Assembly: GCF_900106955.1 (NCBI RefSeq)
Contig: NZ_FNNI01000010.1
Coordinates: forward strand, 24,831-88,830
Direction of reading: 5' to 3'
DNA length: 64,000 bases
From: Aidingimonas halophila
Lineage (GTDB): Bacteria > Pseudomonadota > Gammaproteobacteria > Pseudomonadales > Halomonadaceae
This document shows positions 24,453 through 34,179 of this stretch, piece after piece. Numbering within the stretch: position 1 is the stretch's first letter; the number at the start of each line of letters is the position of its first letter. The position numbers were made by a program, and so were the translations under genes. The notes under the pieces are model-generated. The model saw only the letters and a program-made list of their open reading frames with translations. It was not told where the DNA came from and made no database searches.

Positions 24453-26096
24453 ATGAGTCGAACGATTGCCAGCGACACATTCCAACAATCCAGCCTGCGT
24501 GTCCATGTCGACGACAATGTGCGTGTGGCGCTCAAGGATCTCAAGCCCGATACCGAGATCGAGGATAACGGGCGGATCATCCGTATCGCCCGGCCTATTC
24601 GTCGCAAGCACAAGTTCGCCCTGCAAGATCTGGCCGAGGGTGACACGGTGGTCATGTATGGCGTCACCGTGGGACGCGCCACCTGCCCGATCGCCACGGG
24701 CGAGGCCATTACCACCACCAACACCGAGCACTCCACCGACAACAGCCAGCCACAGGCCCGTCGCGACCAGTGGCAGGCGCCGGACGTGAGCGAGTTCGAG
24801 GGCGTCACCTTTGATGGCTATCATCGCCCCGACGGTCAGGTGGGAACGGCCAACTACTGGTTGGTCGTGCCATTGGTATTCTGTGAAAACCGCAATATCG
24901 AAGTACTGCGCCAGTGCGTGGCCGATGCACTGGGCGACGACCCCTACCGCGACTACAAGCGCATGGCCCGGGCGATGTTGCGAGGCGAACCGGTTGATAC
25001 CACTTCCAGTGACGCCGGCCAGGAGCGGTTGTTTCCCCATGTCGATGGTGTGCGTTTCCTGACCCACACCCACGGTTGCGGCGGAACCGACGACGACGCT
25101 CAAGCGTTGTGTCGTTTGCTTGCCGGTTATATCTGCCACCCCAATGTGGCAGGCGCCACGGTGCTGAGTCTCGGTTGCCAGAAATCCCAGATGGACATGC
25201 TCAGCCGTGCCATCGAGGAACGCGATCCCCAGGGATTGCGACCGGTACACTACTTCGAACAGCAGGCCACCCACAGCGAAACGGATCTGATTCGCCAGGC
25301 GCTGACGACCATCTTCGACGGCCTGGCCGATGCCAACCGTTGCGAACGGGCCCCGGCGCCACTCTCGAAACTGACCATCGGGGTCGAGTGCGGCGGGTCC
25401 GACGGATTCTCGGGTCTGTCGGCCAACCCTATGGTGGGCGCGACCATCGATCGGCTGGTTGCGCTGGGTGGCAGTGGCATTCTCAGTGAGTTTCCCGAGC
25501 TGTGCGGTGTCGAGCACGAGTTGCTGGCCCGTTGCCGCGATGATCAGGTCGGCGAACGATTCCAGCAGTTGATGGAGGCCTATCAACGCCATGCCGATGC
25601 CGTCGGCGCCAGCTTCTCGATGAATCCGTCGCCGGGCAACATCCGCGACGGTTTGATCACCGATGCCATGAAATCGGCGGGTGCCGCCAAGAAAGGCGGC
25701 GACAGTCCGATCGTCGGCGTGCTCGACTATACTGAGCCGCAGCGTCAGCAGGGCCTGAACCTGCTCTGTTCACCGGGTAATGATGTCGAGTCGACGACGG
25801 CGCTGGTGGGCTCCGGCGCCAATCTGGTGATCTTTACTACTGGTCTGGGCACGCCGACCGGCAACCCGATCGCGCCGGTACTGAAGGTCGCCAGCAATAG
25901 CGAACTGGCCAAGCGAATGCCGGATGTTATCGATTTCGATGCCGGACCGATCATTAGGGGCGAAGCGCAAATCGAGGAACTGGCCGAAAGAATGCTGCAG
26001 TTGTGCATCGACACGGCCTCGGGCCGCTATCGTCCGCGGGCCGTGCAACTTGAACAACTCGATTTCATTCCCTGGAAACGCGGGGTTTCACTGTAA
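24453..26096 (+). CDS. UxaA family sugar-acid dehydratase
   Basis: A 547-residue protein of the altronate/galactarate dehydratase family. The N-terminal SAF domain (VHVDDNVRVALKDLKP, KHKFALQDLAEGDTVVMYGV) is followed by the catalytic part, with THTHGCGGTDDDAQALCRL, LSLGCQKSQMDML, VECGGSDGFSGLSANPMVG, MNPSPGNIRDGL and TTGLGTPTGNPIAPVLKVAS. The family removes water from aldonic or aldaric acids using iron. It is somewhat longer than UxaA (about 495). The start at 24453 was chosen because AGGAG lies eight bases upstream; ATG 24447 is too close. As last gene of its operon it adds a second dehydratase beside L-fuconate dehydratase, so the region may use several sugar acids. Confidence 0.87.
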   Translation: MSRTIASDTFQQSSLRVHVDDNVRVALKDLKPDTEIEDNGRIIRIARPIRRKHKFALQDLAEGDTVVMYGVTVGRATCPIATGEAITTTNTEHSTDNSQPQARRDQWQAPDVSEFEGVTFDGYHRPDGQVGTANYWLVVPLVFCENRNIEVLRQCVADALGDDPYRDYKRMARAMLRGEPVDTTSSDAGQERLFPHVDGVRFLTHTHGCGGTDDDAQALCRLLAGYICHPNVAGATVLSLGCQKSQMDMLSRAIEERDPQGLRPVHYFEQQATHSETDLIRQALTTIFDGLADANRCERAPAPLSKLTIGVECGGSDGFSGLSANPMVGATIDRLVALGGSGILSEFPELCGVEHELLARCRDDQVGERFQQLMEAYQRHADAVGASFSMNPSPGNIRDGLITDAMKSAGAAKKGGDSPIVGVLDYTEPQRQQGLNLLCSPGNDVESTTALVGSGANLVIFTTGLGTPTGNPIAPVLKVASNSELAKRMPDVIDFDAGPIIRGEAQIEELAERMLQLCIDTASGRYRPRAVQLEQLDFIPWKRGVSL

Positions 26097-26141
26097 GACG
26101 GGCAAACGCCATGGCTGCCGGTATCGATTGATGTCGACGGG

Positions 26142-26867
26142 TCACTCGGGTACGTGGGACAGTCGCTTCTTGAGTTCCATGTAGGTGCCATAGTGCCGGT
26201 CCAGATGGCGACGCATGGCCGCCTCGGCCGCGTCGGGGTCACGCGATTCGATGGCTTCGACGATCTCGGTATGGGCCTGGAACGCCGCCTGGTCTTCACC
26301 TTCCTGCTGTAATGCTTCGGCGCGACGGTCATCGAGCCATTCGGATAGCGCTTCGTGGATTGCATCGAAGATGGGATTACAGGCAATCGATGCCAGTACG
26401 CCGTGAAAATCGTTGTCGGAGCGCTTGAAGCGCGCTTCATGCCCCAGAGCAACGCGATTGTCCTCCAGGGCAGCGCGCAACCGTGCGAGATCGTCGTCGG
26501 TCGCATGGCGGGCGGCATAACGGGCCAGCGAAATCTCGAACATGGCCCGTGCTTCCTGGAAGTACTGCTGTCCTTCCGATTTGACCAACAGCTGCCGTGT
26601 CACGCCGGAGAGTCGAGCCATCACGGCTTCGGCAGTGGGACGGATCACTCGCGCCCGCGTACCGCTGTTGATGGCGATCAATCCCAGACGCTGTAGATAG
26701 AACAAGGCTTCCCGCACCGCCGGACGCCCCACGCCGAACTGCTCCATCAACTCCCGCTCTGTCGGCAGTTGATCGTCTTCTTTCAAGCGACCTTCGAGAA
26801 TATCCACTTCCAACTGCTCGGCCACCTGTTCGGAGAGCGTCTTACGCTCCACCTTGTATCGGCTCAT
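26142..26867 (-). CDS. GntR/FadR-type regulator, NanR/UxuR-like
   Basis: A 241-residue regulator: winged helix (LSEQVAEQLEVDILEGRLKE, RELMEQFGVGRPAVREALFY) and an FCD ligand domain with ARYAARHATDDDLARLRAAL, the metal-binding DNDFHGVLASIACNP and a late histidine in QAAFQAHTEIVEAIESRD. The segment after the winged helix resembles NanR and UxuR-like regulators of sugar-acid use. It lies 71 bases downstream of the LDH2 gene on the same strand, convergent with the dehydratase, and is the likely regulator of the whole 22.7-38.2 kb region through the motif described at 31112 and 34185. Confidence 0.88.
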   Translation of the reverse strand: MSRYKVERKTLSEQVAEQLEVDILEGRLKEDDQLPTERELMEQFGVGRPAVREALFYLQRLGLIAINSGTRARVIRPTAEAVMARLSGVTRQLLVKSEGQQYFQEARAMFEISLARYAARHATDDDLARLRAALEDNRVALGHEARFKRSDNDFHGVLASIACNPIFDAIHEALSEWLDDRRAEALQQEGEDQAAFQAHTEIVEAIESRDPDAAEAAMRRHLDRHYGTYMELKKRLSHVPE

Positions 26868-26938
26868 TCGTTGCCACTCCTCGATACGGCTATCTGCTGC
26901 CCTATCTTACTGTATTCGCCCCTTATCGTGCGCCTCTG

Positions 26939-28021
26939 TCATGAGCGTCTCACGGCGAGTGGCGTCAATCCCAGTTCCTCGGCCAAGCGCTCGTAAGCCG
27001 CCAGGTTGGCAGCATCCAGGGGGATACCTTGCGCATCGCGACGCGCCTGGCAGCGCCATTCGCGATCCCCCGGTGCCATCACCTCAGTCCCGTCGAGAGC
27101 CGGCTGCGATCGCAGGTCGTCCAGATACGTGCGCATGCTGGCCTGATAGGTCTCACGATCGCTGAAGGCATCTGGCCGCATGGCCAGGAAAAAATGACCG
27201 ACACCGCGAGGGGTCGACATGTCGGGCCCTCCCATGGGCAGCAACCGGAAACCGTTCTGCATGCCGGTCAGCGTGGAACTCAGCACTTCCACCATGCCCG
27301 CCAGACCGGCGCCCTTGAAGCCGAAGTCAGCCCCGCCCAGTGGTAGCAACGAGGCCACTTCTGCAGGGTCGCACGTCACTTTTCCCGTCGCATCAGCGGC
27401 CACATCCGGTGGCAATGCACGACCGATGGCGCCATATTGCTGCACCCGGTTCCAGGGAATGGAACTGGACGCCATGTCGAGCAGATAGGGAGGTTGCCCC
27501 TCGACCGGCGCCGAAAAAGCAATCGGATTCGTGCCATGGAACGGTGCCTTGCCATCATGCAGGCGAACGAAGGGATCGGAATTGCATACGGTCATGCCTA
27601 TCAAGCCCCGTTCGGCGGCAGCGAGAGCGTAACACCCCGCCGCCCCGAAGTGCGAGGAGTGGCCGACCGCCACGGCCCCCATACCGACCTCATCGGCCAT
27701 CGAGCAGGCATGATCCATCGCCGTGTAACCGGCCAGGTGCCCGAAACCGTCGTCAGCGTCCAGATAGCCGATCGCCGGCAATGGCTGGGTGAAACGCATC
27801 GACGGACGCGCCGTGATACGTCCACCGCGCACCGCATTGACATAATGTGGCAGTAAACGAAGACCGTGACTGTCCACTCCCATGCTCGAGGCCGTCAGCA
27901 AGGCCCGGGATACCGCCTCGGCGCTGGGGGTATCGACATCGCAGCGCCGTAGTACGTCATGCATGAAGGCTTGCAGGTCGGCCGCATCGACGCGAGCCAC
28001 ATCATCGTTTTCCGCTTTCAT
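26939..28021 (-). CDS. LDH2/malate dehydrogenase-type oxidoreductase
   Basis: A 360-residue NAD(P)-dependent enzyme of the LDH2/YlbC family. The catalytic histidine is in GVDSHGLRLLPHYVNAVRGG; other signatures are GFGHLAGYTAMDHA, SSHFGAAGCYALAAAERGLI, the cofactor-related FHGTNPIAFSAPV and GFKGAGLAGMVEVLSSTLTG. Members oxidise 2-hydroxy acids (malate, lactate, sulfolactate, ureidoglycolate, diketogulonate) or reduce cyclic imines. The ATG at 28021 has AAGGGA six bases upstream; the ATG two codons earlier sits on that site. It follows DctM closely, so it probably handles the imported acid, perhaps oxidising C2 or C3. Confidence 0.87.
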   Translation of the reverse strand: MKAENDDVARVDAADLQAFMHDVLRRCDVDTPSAEAVSRALLTASSMGVDSHGLRLLPHYVNAVRGGRITARPSMRFTQPLPAIGYLDADDGFGHLAGYTAMDHACSMADEVGMGAVAVGHSSHFGAAGCYALAAAERGLIGMTVCNSDPFVRLHDGKAPFHGTNPIAFSAPVEGQPPYLLDMASSSIPWNRVQQYGAIGRALPPDVAADATGKVTCDPAEVASLLPLGGADFGFKGAGLAGMVEVLSSTLTGMQNGFRLLPMGGPDMSTPRGVGHFFLAMRPDAFSDRETYQASMRTYLDDLRSQPALDGTEVMAPGDREWRCQARRDAQGIPLDAANLAAYERLAEELGLTPLAVRRS

Positions 28022-28030
28022 CGTCATCCC

Positions 28031-29410
28031 TTATCGATACACCAGCGTTGGCAGCCACATGGAAATGGCTGGAATGAAAGTCACCAGCAGCAGCGCGACT
28101 ACCAGCGGTATCAAAAACGGTAACGTACCGCGCATGCACTTCTCGAAGGAGATGTTCGACACCCGCGACAGCACATACAGCACCATGCCCACCGGCGGAG
28201 TCAGCAAGCCAATCATCAGGTTCAGCACCATGATGACGCCGAAGTGCACCGGGTCCACACCGACGCCGACCGCCATGGGCAACAGCACGGGCACCAGAAT
28301 GGTGATGGCGGCGATCGTTTCCATGAAGCAGCCCACGATGATCAACACCATATTGATGAGCAGCAACACGGCAATCGGGTCATCCGCATACGGTCCCAGT
28401 AGCCCGATGAGGTGTTGGGTCACCTGGTTGCTGGTCAGGATCCAGGCGAAGATCGAGGCACCGGCAACAATCATCAGGATCACGGCCGTCGTCTCGATGG
28501 TTTCCATGCTCACCTTGAGCAAGCGCCGCCAGGTCAGCGTGCGGTAGACGACCCCACCGAGAAACAGTGCATAGACGACGGCGGCAATCGCCGCTTCCGT
28601 CGGTGTGAAGGCGCCGGAGAGAATCCCGCCCACGATGATCACCGGAGTCAGCAACGACAGGAATGCCCCGGCGAAGGTACGCCTCAGTATCGGCAATGCG
28701 AAGGTGGCATCCCGCGGATAGCCACGCCGGCGCGCCAGCATGGTGATCATCAACATCAGGACGACACCCATCAATAGACCGGGAATCAGGCCGGCCACGA
28801 ATAGCTGCCCGACCGATGCAGAGGCCATGACGCCATAGATGACCATCGGCAGACTCGGTGGAATGATGGGTCCAATGGTCGATGACGCCGCGGTGATTCC
28901 CACGGCGAACTCCTGATCATAACCGGCGTCACGCATCGCCTTGATCTCGATGGTGCCCAGCCCACCGGCATCGGCGACCGCCGCCCCGGACATGCCGGAA
29001 AACACGATACTGGCGCCGACGTTGACGTGGCCCAGCCCGCCACGCATCCAGCCCATCAACGCCTTGGCGAAGTCGAAGATGCGACTGGTGATGCCGGCAT
29101 TATTCATCAGGTTGCCGGCCAGGATAAAGAAGGGAATCGCCAGTAGCGGGAAGCTATCGACCCCGTTGATCATGCGGTGGATGACGACCACATCCGGTAT
29201 CCGTCCCACCAGGAGGATATACATCAGGCAGGAACCGGCCAGGGCAATGGCGATGGGGACACCGAGCACCAACATGGTGAACAGCGACACGAAAAGAAAA
29301 GCTAGGTAGTGGCCCAGCAAGGCCAACACGATACAGCCGGTAACCGCTATGGCGGCGATGATGGGAGGAACGATAGCGCCTCGCCAACGCGTGACCGGGA
29401 CATGGGGCAT
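28031..29410 (-). CDS. dctM: TRAP transporter large permease (DctM)
   Basis: A 459-residue large TRAP subunit with an extra N-terminal helix. Signature regions: FPLLAIPFFILAGNLMNNAG, VFSGMSGAAVADAGGLGTIE, SSTIGPIIPPSLPMVIYGVM and HFGVIMVLNLMIGLLTPPVG. It works with the small subunit (29437-29982) and the binding protein (30043-31041), all on the minus strand. GGAG lies nine bases before the start. The substrate is inferred to be a sugar acid from the surrounding catabolic genes. Confidence 0.93.
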   Translation of the reverse strand: MPHVPVTRWRGAIVPPIIAAIAVTGCIVLALLGHYLAFLFVSLFTMLVLGVPIAIALAGSCLMYILLVGRIPDVVVIHRMINGVDSFPLLAIPFFILAGNLMNNAGITSRIFDFAKALMGWMRGGLGHVNVGASIVFSGMSGAAVADAGGLGTIEIKAMRDAGYDQEFAVGITAASSTIGPIIPPSLPMVIYGVMASASVGQLFVAGLIPGLLMGVVLMLMITMLARRRGYPRDATFALPILRRTFAGAFLSLLTPVIIVGGILSGAFTPTEAAIAAVVYALFLGGVVYRTLTWRRLLKVSMETIETTAVILMIVAGASIFAWILTSNQVTQHLIGLLGPYADDPIAVLLLINMVLIIVGCFMETIAAITILVPVLLPMAVGVGVDPVHFGVIMVLNLMIGLLTPPVGMVLYVLSRVSNISFEKCMRGTLPFLIPLVVALLLVTFIPAISMWLPTLVYR

Positions 29411-29436
29411 GGCTGTGACTCCAGAAAGCGGGGGAA

Positions 29437-29982
29437 TTAGCGTTTATCGTCGGTGAACATCAATTCACTGGTCCCTTCTCGCCAGTGTCGGATCATCGCC
29501 TGGACAGCGCGAAATATCATCAGCACATAGCCGATGAGGACCACGTAATAAAGCAGGCTCTTGGGGATATCAACGGACACCATCATCGAGTCGGTTTGAT
29601 TCGCCAGTTTGAACGTGACCCAGCCAATCGCCAGGTAGAACGCAATACTGACGAGATCCACCAGTGTTGACATGGTGCGGCCCACGATGCCCGGCATGTA
29701 GCGATAGAAGAACTCCACCGCGATGTGCGAGCATTTCCTGACCGCCATGGCACTGCCGAGAAACCCCACGATCACCAGCAGGTATCGGGCCATTTCCTCG
29801 GTCCAGGCGATCGAATTGCCCAACACATAGCGGCTGAAGAACTGCAGAAAGACATCGAAAGCAAGTACCCAGAAGACGGCCAGTGTGACGTAGTCTTCCG
29901 GCGCATACGCCTTGGCATCGAACACATCGTCGTCGGGAACGTCGAACGTCACCTCATCAGTCGACCGATGATCCTCGGACAT
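29437..29982 (-). CDS. dctQ: TRAP transporter small permease (DctQ)
   Basis: A 181-residue small TRAP subunit. The first 30 residues are acidic and cytoplasmic; four helices follow (VTLAVFWVLAFDVFLQFFSR, MARYLLVIVGFLGSAMAV, LVDLVSIAFYLAIGWVTF, SLLYYVVLIGYVLMIFRA). NSIAWTEEMARYLLV is the conserved family segment. A strong AGGAGG precedes the start. It lies 26 bases before DctM and after a stem-loop that follows the binding-protein gene. Confidence 0.9.
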   Translation of the reverse strand: MSEDHRSTDEVTFDVPDDDVFDAKAYAPEDYVTLAVFWVLAFDVFLQFFSRYVLGNSIAWTEEMARYLLVIVGFLGSAMAVRKCSHIAVEFFYRYMPGIVGRTMSTLVDLVSIAFYLAIGWVTFKLANQTDSMMVSVDIPKSLLYYVVLIGYVLMIFRAVQAMIRHWREGTSELMFTDDKR

Positions 29983-29997
29983 AAAAACCTCCTAGAC

Positions 29998-30026
29998 ACA
30001 CCATCCCTCATAACGAGGGATGGTGT
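29998..30026 (-). terminator. Intercistronic stem-loop after dctP
   Basis: ACACCATCCCTC pairs with GAGGGATGGTGT over 12 bp around a 5-base loop. It sits between the binding-protein gene and dctQ and has no T run, so it probably raises the share of binding-protein message by partial termination or 3'-end protection. Confidence 0.7.
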
Positions 30027-30042
30027 AGTGACATTGGAATGG

Positions 30043-31041
30043 TTACTTTCCGAGTTCCTGAACGCGGTCGTAGGTTTCCTGATCCCAGTCGACATCCTCG
30101 CCGGTGTGATAGGGAATTACGGCTTCGCGGAACGGTTCGGTATCCACTTCATTGACGGTGGTACCTTGCTCCTCGAACCATTCAACCAACTCGTCTTCCT
30201 GTTGACGGATGTCCTCGGTGATGCGCTCACCCGCTTCGATGTAGACCTCCCGGAAGATTTCGCGGTCCTCTTCGGAGAGACGCTCCCAGAGCGGCCCACC
30301 AGCGATGGTGATCAGTGAATCGGTGATATGACCGGTCAGATTGATGTAGTCCTGCACTTCATAGAACGCCTTGGCCCGAATGGTCGGCAAGGGGTTCTCC
30401 TGGGCATCGACCGTCCCTTGCTGCAGGGCCAGATAGACCTCGGAGAAAGCGATCGGCGTCGGATTGGCGCCCACGGCCTCGGGGAACATCATGTACAACG
30501 GCGCGTTGGGCGTGCGGATCTTGAGATCCTCCATGTCCTCCGGCGTGTTGATCGGCTCGTTGGACGTCACGTGACGCCGGCCGTAGTAGTTCATCGCCAG
30601 CGGTACGTTGCCAGTTTCATCCTCATAGCCCTGTGCGATTTCATCGAACAGATCACTCTCGGCATAGGCCTGCCAGTGGTCGAAGTCGCGGAACATGTAG
30701 GGCGCGCCGGCGATACCGATCGGGCCGTAGGAACGGCCGGCAAACTGATTGCCGGTATAGATCAGGTCGACGGTACCAAGCCCAAGGCCTTCGTTGATAT
30801 CCGCTTCCTTACCCAGCGAGGAGGCTGGATGGACCTCGATCTCGTAGCGCCCATCGGTACGTTCCTCAATCTCGTCAGCCGCCCACAGAGCCCACTCATG
30901 GTATGGCTCCGAGGTCTCATAGACGTGAGCGAAATTGAGGGTCTCGGCATGCGCCGCTCCTGCCATACTGACTCCTGCTGCCAGCAGTGTCATCGAAAAC
31001 CACTGTAGGGGGCGACGCTGGCTCGTGCTCGTGTTACCCAT
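30043..31041 (-). CDS. dctP: TRAP transporter solute-binding protein (DctP family)
   Basis: A periplasmic binding protein of 332 residues. From 31041 the signal peptide is RRPLQWFSMTLLAAGVSMAG-AAHA, cleaved before ETLNFAHVYETSEP. The family core is ADEIEERTDGRYEIEVHPAS, LGTVDLIYTG, and MEDLKIRTPNAPLYMMF with the arginine that grips the ligand carboxylate, then EVYLALQQGTVDAQENPLPT. The ATG at 31041 has GGAGAA eight bases before it; the ATG at 31056 overlaps that site. The DctP clade with this pattern takes sugar acids or C4 acids; here a sugar acid is inferred. Confidence 0.92.
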   Translation of the reverse strand: MGNTSTSQRRPLQWFSMTLLAAGVSMAGAAHAETLNFAHVYETSEPYHEWALWAADEIEERTDGRYEIEVHPASSLGKEADINEGLGLGTVDLIYTGNQFAGRSYGPIGIAGAPYMFRDFDHWQAYAESDLFDEIAQGYEDETGNVPLAMNYYGRRHVTSNEPINTPEDMEDLKIRTPNAPLYMMFPEAVGANPTPIAFSEVYLALQQGTVDAQENPLPTIRAKAFYEVQDYINLTGHITDSLITIAGGPLWERLSEEDREIFREVYIEAGERITEDIRQQEDELVEWFEEQGTTVNEVDTEPFREAVIPYHTGEDVDWDQETYDRVQELGK

Positions 31042-31111
31042 CTTTTTGTTCTCCATGCATGAGAAGAATGCAATGTCTCGACTTCATGACGAGTTGAACG
31101 ATGGTCGTTGT

Positions 31112-31125
31112 GTATACGTGTCATA
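31112..31125 (-). promoter_or_regulatory. Shared motif before dctP, probable GntR operator
   Basis: On the minus strand TATGACACGTATAC lies 71 bases before the dctP start. It matches TATGATAGGTATAC at 34185-34198 in 12 of 14 positions. The wider sequence is bounded by GATGGT and ACCATC (31100-31105, 31125-31130). It sits between the kinase gene and dctP, so dctPQM probably also have their own promoter. Confidence 0.5.
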
Positions 31126-31179
31126 CCATCATAAAGAAACCTAGCCACTACCGGCTCGGTACGCAACCTCCAACCGCGA

Positions 31180-32322
31180 TCAGAGGCCTTCCACTTTGGT
31201 GGTGTAGCGATACAACGCCACCAACGCCTCGTCATCACCGAACCCCCCGGCCTTGGTGACGATCGGTCGTGCGCCATCCAGATAACCGCACACCATCCCA
31301 GGCGCCCATTCACCGACCACATCGATCCTGGAGGCACCATAGCGCACCATCACCGCCATGGCCGTGTCGCCTCCGCTCAGGCACCAGGCGCGCCCCGGCG
31401 AAGAATCGCCACTATCGCTGGTGATAAGTACCTCGGCCATGCGAGCCGCCACCCCATGCGCCGACCAGGACTCACTACTCTGCCCGGGGATCAGCAAGAC
31501 ATTGCCTCTCGGAAGCGTCGCGTCTGATTCCAGCGCACTGACGACAGGCAATTCGGGACACGATGTCCGGCAACGGTGAATCTGTTGCTGGGCCTGAGGG
31601 CTACGGGAACCGATCGCCAGCACCAGCCCATTCACCGGCAGCGGCGGCCGTTCGATCGGTTCCCCATAACGGCGCTGGGCTACCGCTCCCGTGAGACCGG
31701 CCGCCCCTACGGCCAACCAGCAATCGGTTGCGGCCAGCAAGGTCGCGGCCACCGCATCCAGGGACCCGGCGTCGGCGGCGTCGACAATGCAGTCCGTTTC
31801 CGCCGTCGGTACCCCCGGATCGGCACGGCAGGACATGGACACACCGCCCCGGCCGAACAGCGCGACCAGGTCTCCACCCTGTGCCGGCGAACAAGCATCA
31901 GTGGCGTAAGCGGTGGTTTCGAGAGGTTCATCATGGACGAACACTCGCCCTCGATGCGTCGTCCGTCCCTGAGCCGGTACCGCCGGAGCGACCAGCAGTG
32001 CGCGGTCGAGACAACGGCGTGCCGCCAGGCACTCGGCGATGACCTGCCCCCGCAAGGTGGAATCAACTTTTTTGATCCAGAGCTCGGGGGCCAGTGCCTG
32101 CGCCGCATGAATCGCCTCGCTCACACGCTCGGCAGCCGCCGAGGCAGACAGGTGTCGCGACTCCGTCGTTATCGCAACGACCTCGGGAGGCGGACTTTCG
32201 CCCAGCGTGGCGAGTCCCGGCAGCGACGTCACCACCCGGGTCACCGCACCGCGTGCGGCAAATGGCGCCGCGGCATCCAGCGCCCCGGTCAGATCATCGG
32301 CAATAATGACGATATCAGCCAT
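31180..32322 (-). CDS. Four-carbon acid sugar kinase (DUF1537; OtnK/DtnK-like)
   Basis: A 380-residue kinase of the DUF1537 family. The N-terminal [20 protein letters not shown] is the hallmark, with [20 protein letters not shown] and [20 protein letters not shown] after it; the C-terminal nucleotide part has [17 protein letters not shown] and ITKAGGFG-like [14 protein letters not shown]. Members phosphorylate the 4-hydroxyl of threonate or erythronate and related acids. The start at 32322 gives the family N-terminus; the longer frame lies in the PdxA2 gene, which it overlaps by eight bases. With PdxA2 it should form the route to dihydroxyacetone phosphate. Confidence 0.9.
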   Translation of the reverse strand: MADIVIIADDLTGALDAAAPFAARGAVTRVVTSLPGLATLGESPPPEVVAITTESRHLSASAAAERVSEAIHAAQALAPELWIKKVDSTLRGQVIAECLAARRCLDRALLVAPAVPAQGRTTHRGRVFVHDEPLETTAYATDACSPAQGGDLVALFGRGGVSMSCRADPGVPTAETDCIVDAADAGSLDAVAATLLAATDCWLAVGAAGLTGAVAQRRYGEPIERPPLPVNGLVLAIGSRSPQAQQQIHRCRTSCPELPVVSALESDATLPRGNVLLIPGQSSESWSAHGVAARMAEVLITSDSGDSSPGRAWCLSGGDTAMAVMVRYGASRIDVVGEWAPGMVCGYLDGARPIVTKAGGFGDDEALVALYRYTTKVEGL

Positions 32323-33322
32323 GGTTGCGAACCAGACGCCAGGCGTGGTCGATCGCAGCTCGCATGTTGGTGGCATCGGCACGACCCTGCCAGGCAATAT
32401 CGAAGGCCGTGCCATGATCCACCGACGTACGCTGGATCGGCAGTCCCAGACTCACATTGACTGTCGTGTCGAAGGCGATCAGCTTGACAGGGATGTGCCC
32501 CTGGTCGTGATACTGCGCCACCACCAGATCGAACTCACCCCGACTGGCCCGATAGAAGACCGTGTCCGCGGATATCGGCCCCTGAACCTCCCAGCCGCGT
32601 TTTTGCAGTTGCATCACGGCCGGTGCGATGACTCGGTCATCTTCATCGCCGAATATGCCCCCCTCGCCGCAGTGCGGGTTGAGACCCGCCACGGCGATAC
32701 GCGGCGCCTCTATTCCCAATCGCCGCAGATGATCGTATCCGGCAGCCACGGTTGCCGTGACCCGCTCGACGGTCACTCGGTCAATCGCGTCACGTAACGA
32801 CACATGCGTCGACACATGAATGGTCGACAACTGCTCGGAGGCCAGCAGCATGAAAGACGATGGCGCGCCTGTCAGCGATGCCAGCATGCCAGTATGGCCA
32901 TCGTAGTAGCGTTCGGCGGCATGCAACGCGGCCTTGTTGAGCGGCGCCGTCACGATCACTCCGGCCCGACCGTCCTGGACCAGTTCGACGGCACGTTCGA
33001 TACAGCGAAAGGCTGCCTCGCCCGCCGCTGCACTGATCTCGCCGGGCGGAATATCCCCTGACGGCATCTCAATCTGCGCCACTGCGACGCAACCGGCCAC
33101 CTCGGCATCCCGCTCCACAGCACAGAACGACAGATCGACATCGGTCACTTGCGCCGCCCGTGCGAAGGTGTCGCGATCGCCAACCAACAGAATGGCCGCT
33201 CGCTCGCTTGCTGTCAGGCCGGCCAGCGACCGGCAGATGATTTCCGGGCCGATTCCCGCCGGATCGCCCATGGTGATAGCCAGGGAGTAGGCAGGGACGG
33301 CATGTGAATGGATTGCACTCAT
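32315..33322 (-). CDS. pdxA2: PdxA2-like 4-phospho-threonate/erythronate dehydrogenase
   Basis: A 335-residue PdxA-family NAD-dependent dehydrogenase: [20 protein letters not shown], then [20 protein letters not shown] with metal and substrate residues, [21 protein letters not shown], and [19 protein letters not shown]. Next to a DUF1537 kinase this type (PdxA2) oxidises and decarboxylates 4-phospho-D-erythronate or 4-phospho-D-threonate to dihydroxyacetone phosphate, rather than making pyridoxal phosphate. The ATG at 33322 overlaps the TGA of the upstream SDR by four bases, so the genes are translationally coupled. Confidence 0.88.
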   Translation of the reverse strand: MSAIHSHAVPAYSLAITMGDPAGIGPEIICRSLAGLTASERAAILLVGDRDTFARAAQVTDVDLSFCAVERDAEVAGCVAVAQIEMPSGDIPPGEISAAAGEAAFRCIERAVELVQDGRAGVIVTAPLNKAALHAAERYYDGHTGMLASLTGAPSSFMLLASEQLSTIHVSTHVSLRDAIDRVTVERVTATVAAGYDHLRRLGIEAPRIAVAGLNPHCGEGGIFGDEDDRVIAPAVMQLQKRGWEVQGPISADTVFYRASRGEFDLVVAQYHDQGHIPVKLIAFDTTVNVSLGLPIQRTSVDHGTAFDIAWQGRADATNMRAAIDHAWRLVRNHG

Positions 33323-34083
33323 GGCATCAACTGCCCGCCGTTGACTTCGATGACCTGCCCGGTCACGTAACCGCTCATGCCATCGCTGATCAGAAACAGA
33401 TACGCCCCGACGCAATCCTCGGCGGTGCCCAATCGACCCTGCGGGATCGTCGCCCTGGCGGCCTCCAACTGAGCTTCATTGGAATAGCGCTCGTGGAAAT
33501 CGGTGGCGATGGTCCCGGGTGCAACGGCATTGACACGAATATTGTCACCCGCCAGTTCCTTGGCCATGTTACGTGTCAGGGTACTGACGAAGCCCTTGGC
33601 CGAAGCATAGAAACCGGCTCCTGGCCCGCCGCCGTTACGCGCGGCGATCGAACTGGTATGGACGATGCTGCCTCCCCCCGAGCGGCGCAGGTACGGCAAG
33701 GCAGCGTGGCTCGCGGTCACTACCGAGCGAACATTGAGATCCATCACCCGGTCATAATGCGCATCGTCGATCTCGTCGAGTTTGACGCGCCCGAGCATGT
33801 CGCCGGCGTTGTTGACCAGGACATCGAGTCCTCCCAATTGTTCGGCGGCACTATCGACCACCGCGCTGGCTTCATCGGAACGGCTGACATCCCCCTTGAC
33901 CATTACGGCGTTGCCACCACTCTCGACGATGGCATCACGAACCTCGCGCGCCCTGGCCTCGCTGGAGTGGTAGTGAACCGCCACATGGGCCCCGAATGCC
34001 CCCAGGCGCCGGGCAACTGCCGCTCCGATCCCTCGGCTTGCACCGGTGACCAGCACGCGTTTACCTGCCAATTCGTCGAACAT
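33319..34083 (-). CDS. SDR dehydrogenase of the sugar-acid operon
   Basis: A 254-residue classical [11 protein letters not shown], the NADP-type loop [16 protein letters not shown], the Ser in [13 protein letters not shown], Tyr and Lys in [10 protein letters not shown], and the end [20 protein letters not shown]. It resembles 3-oxoacyl-ACP reductase and polyol/aldonic-acid dehydrogenases; the substrate cannot be told. It is the first gene of the SDR-pdxA2-kinase operon, so it may oxidise a sugar or sugar acid to the substrate of the kinase. It is divergent from the FAH/FucD operon, with a palindromic site between. Confidence 0.85.
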   Translation of the reverse strand: MFDELAGKRVLVTGASRGIGAAVARRLGAFGAHVAVHYHSSEARAREVRDAIVESGGNAVMVKGDVSRSDEASAVVDSAAEQLGGLDVLVNNAGDMLGRVKLDEIDDAHYDRVMDLNVRSVVTASHAALPYLRRSGGGSIVHTSSIAARNGGGPGAGFYASAKGFVSTLTRNMAKELAGDNIRVNAVAPGTIATDFHERYSNEAQLEAARATIPQGRLGTAEDCVGAYLFLISDGMSGYVTGQVIEVNGGQLMP

Positions 34084-34179
34084 AGAACATCTCTCCTTCG
34101 GCTTGTCGTTAGACTTGTCTATCAGGGGCTGCGCTTCTGGAACGGAATGAGTCGAGCGCTAGAGCCGCTGGCCTCTCAC

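Noticed and set aside
24312..25592. A 426-codon minus-strand frame opposite the hydrolase and dehydratase genes
   Set aside because: Both sense genes have clear active-site motifs; the antisense frame has none.
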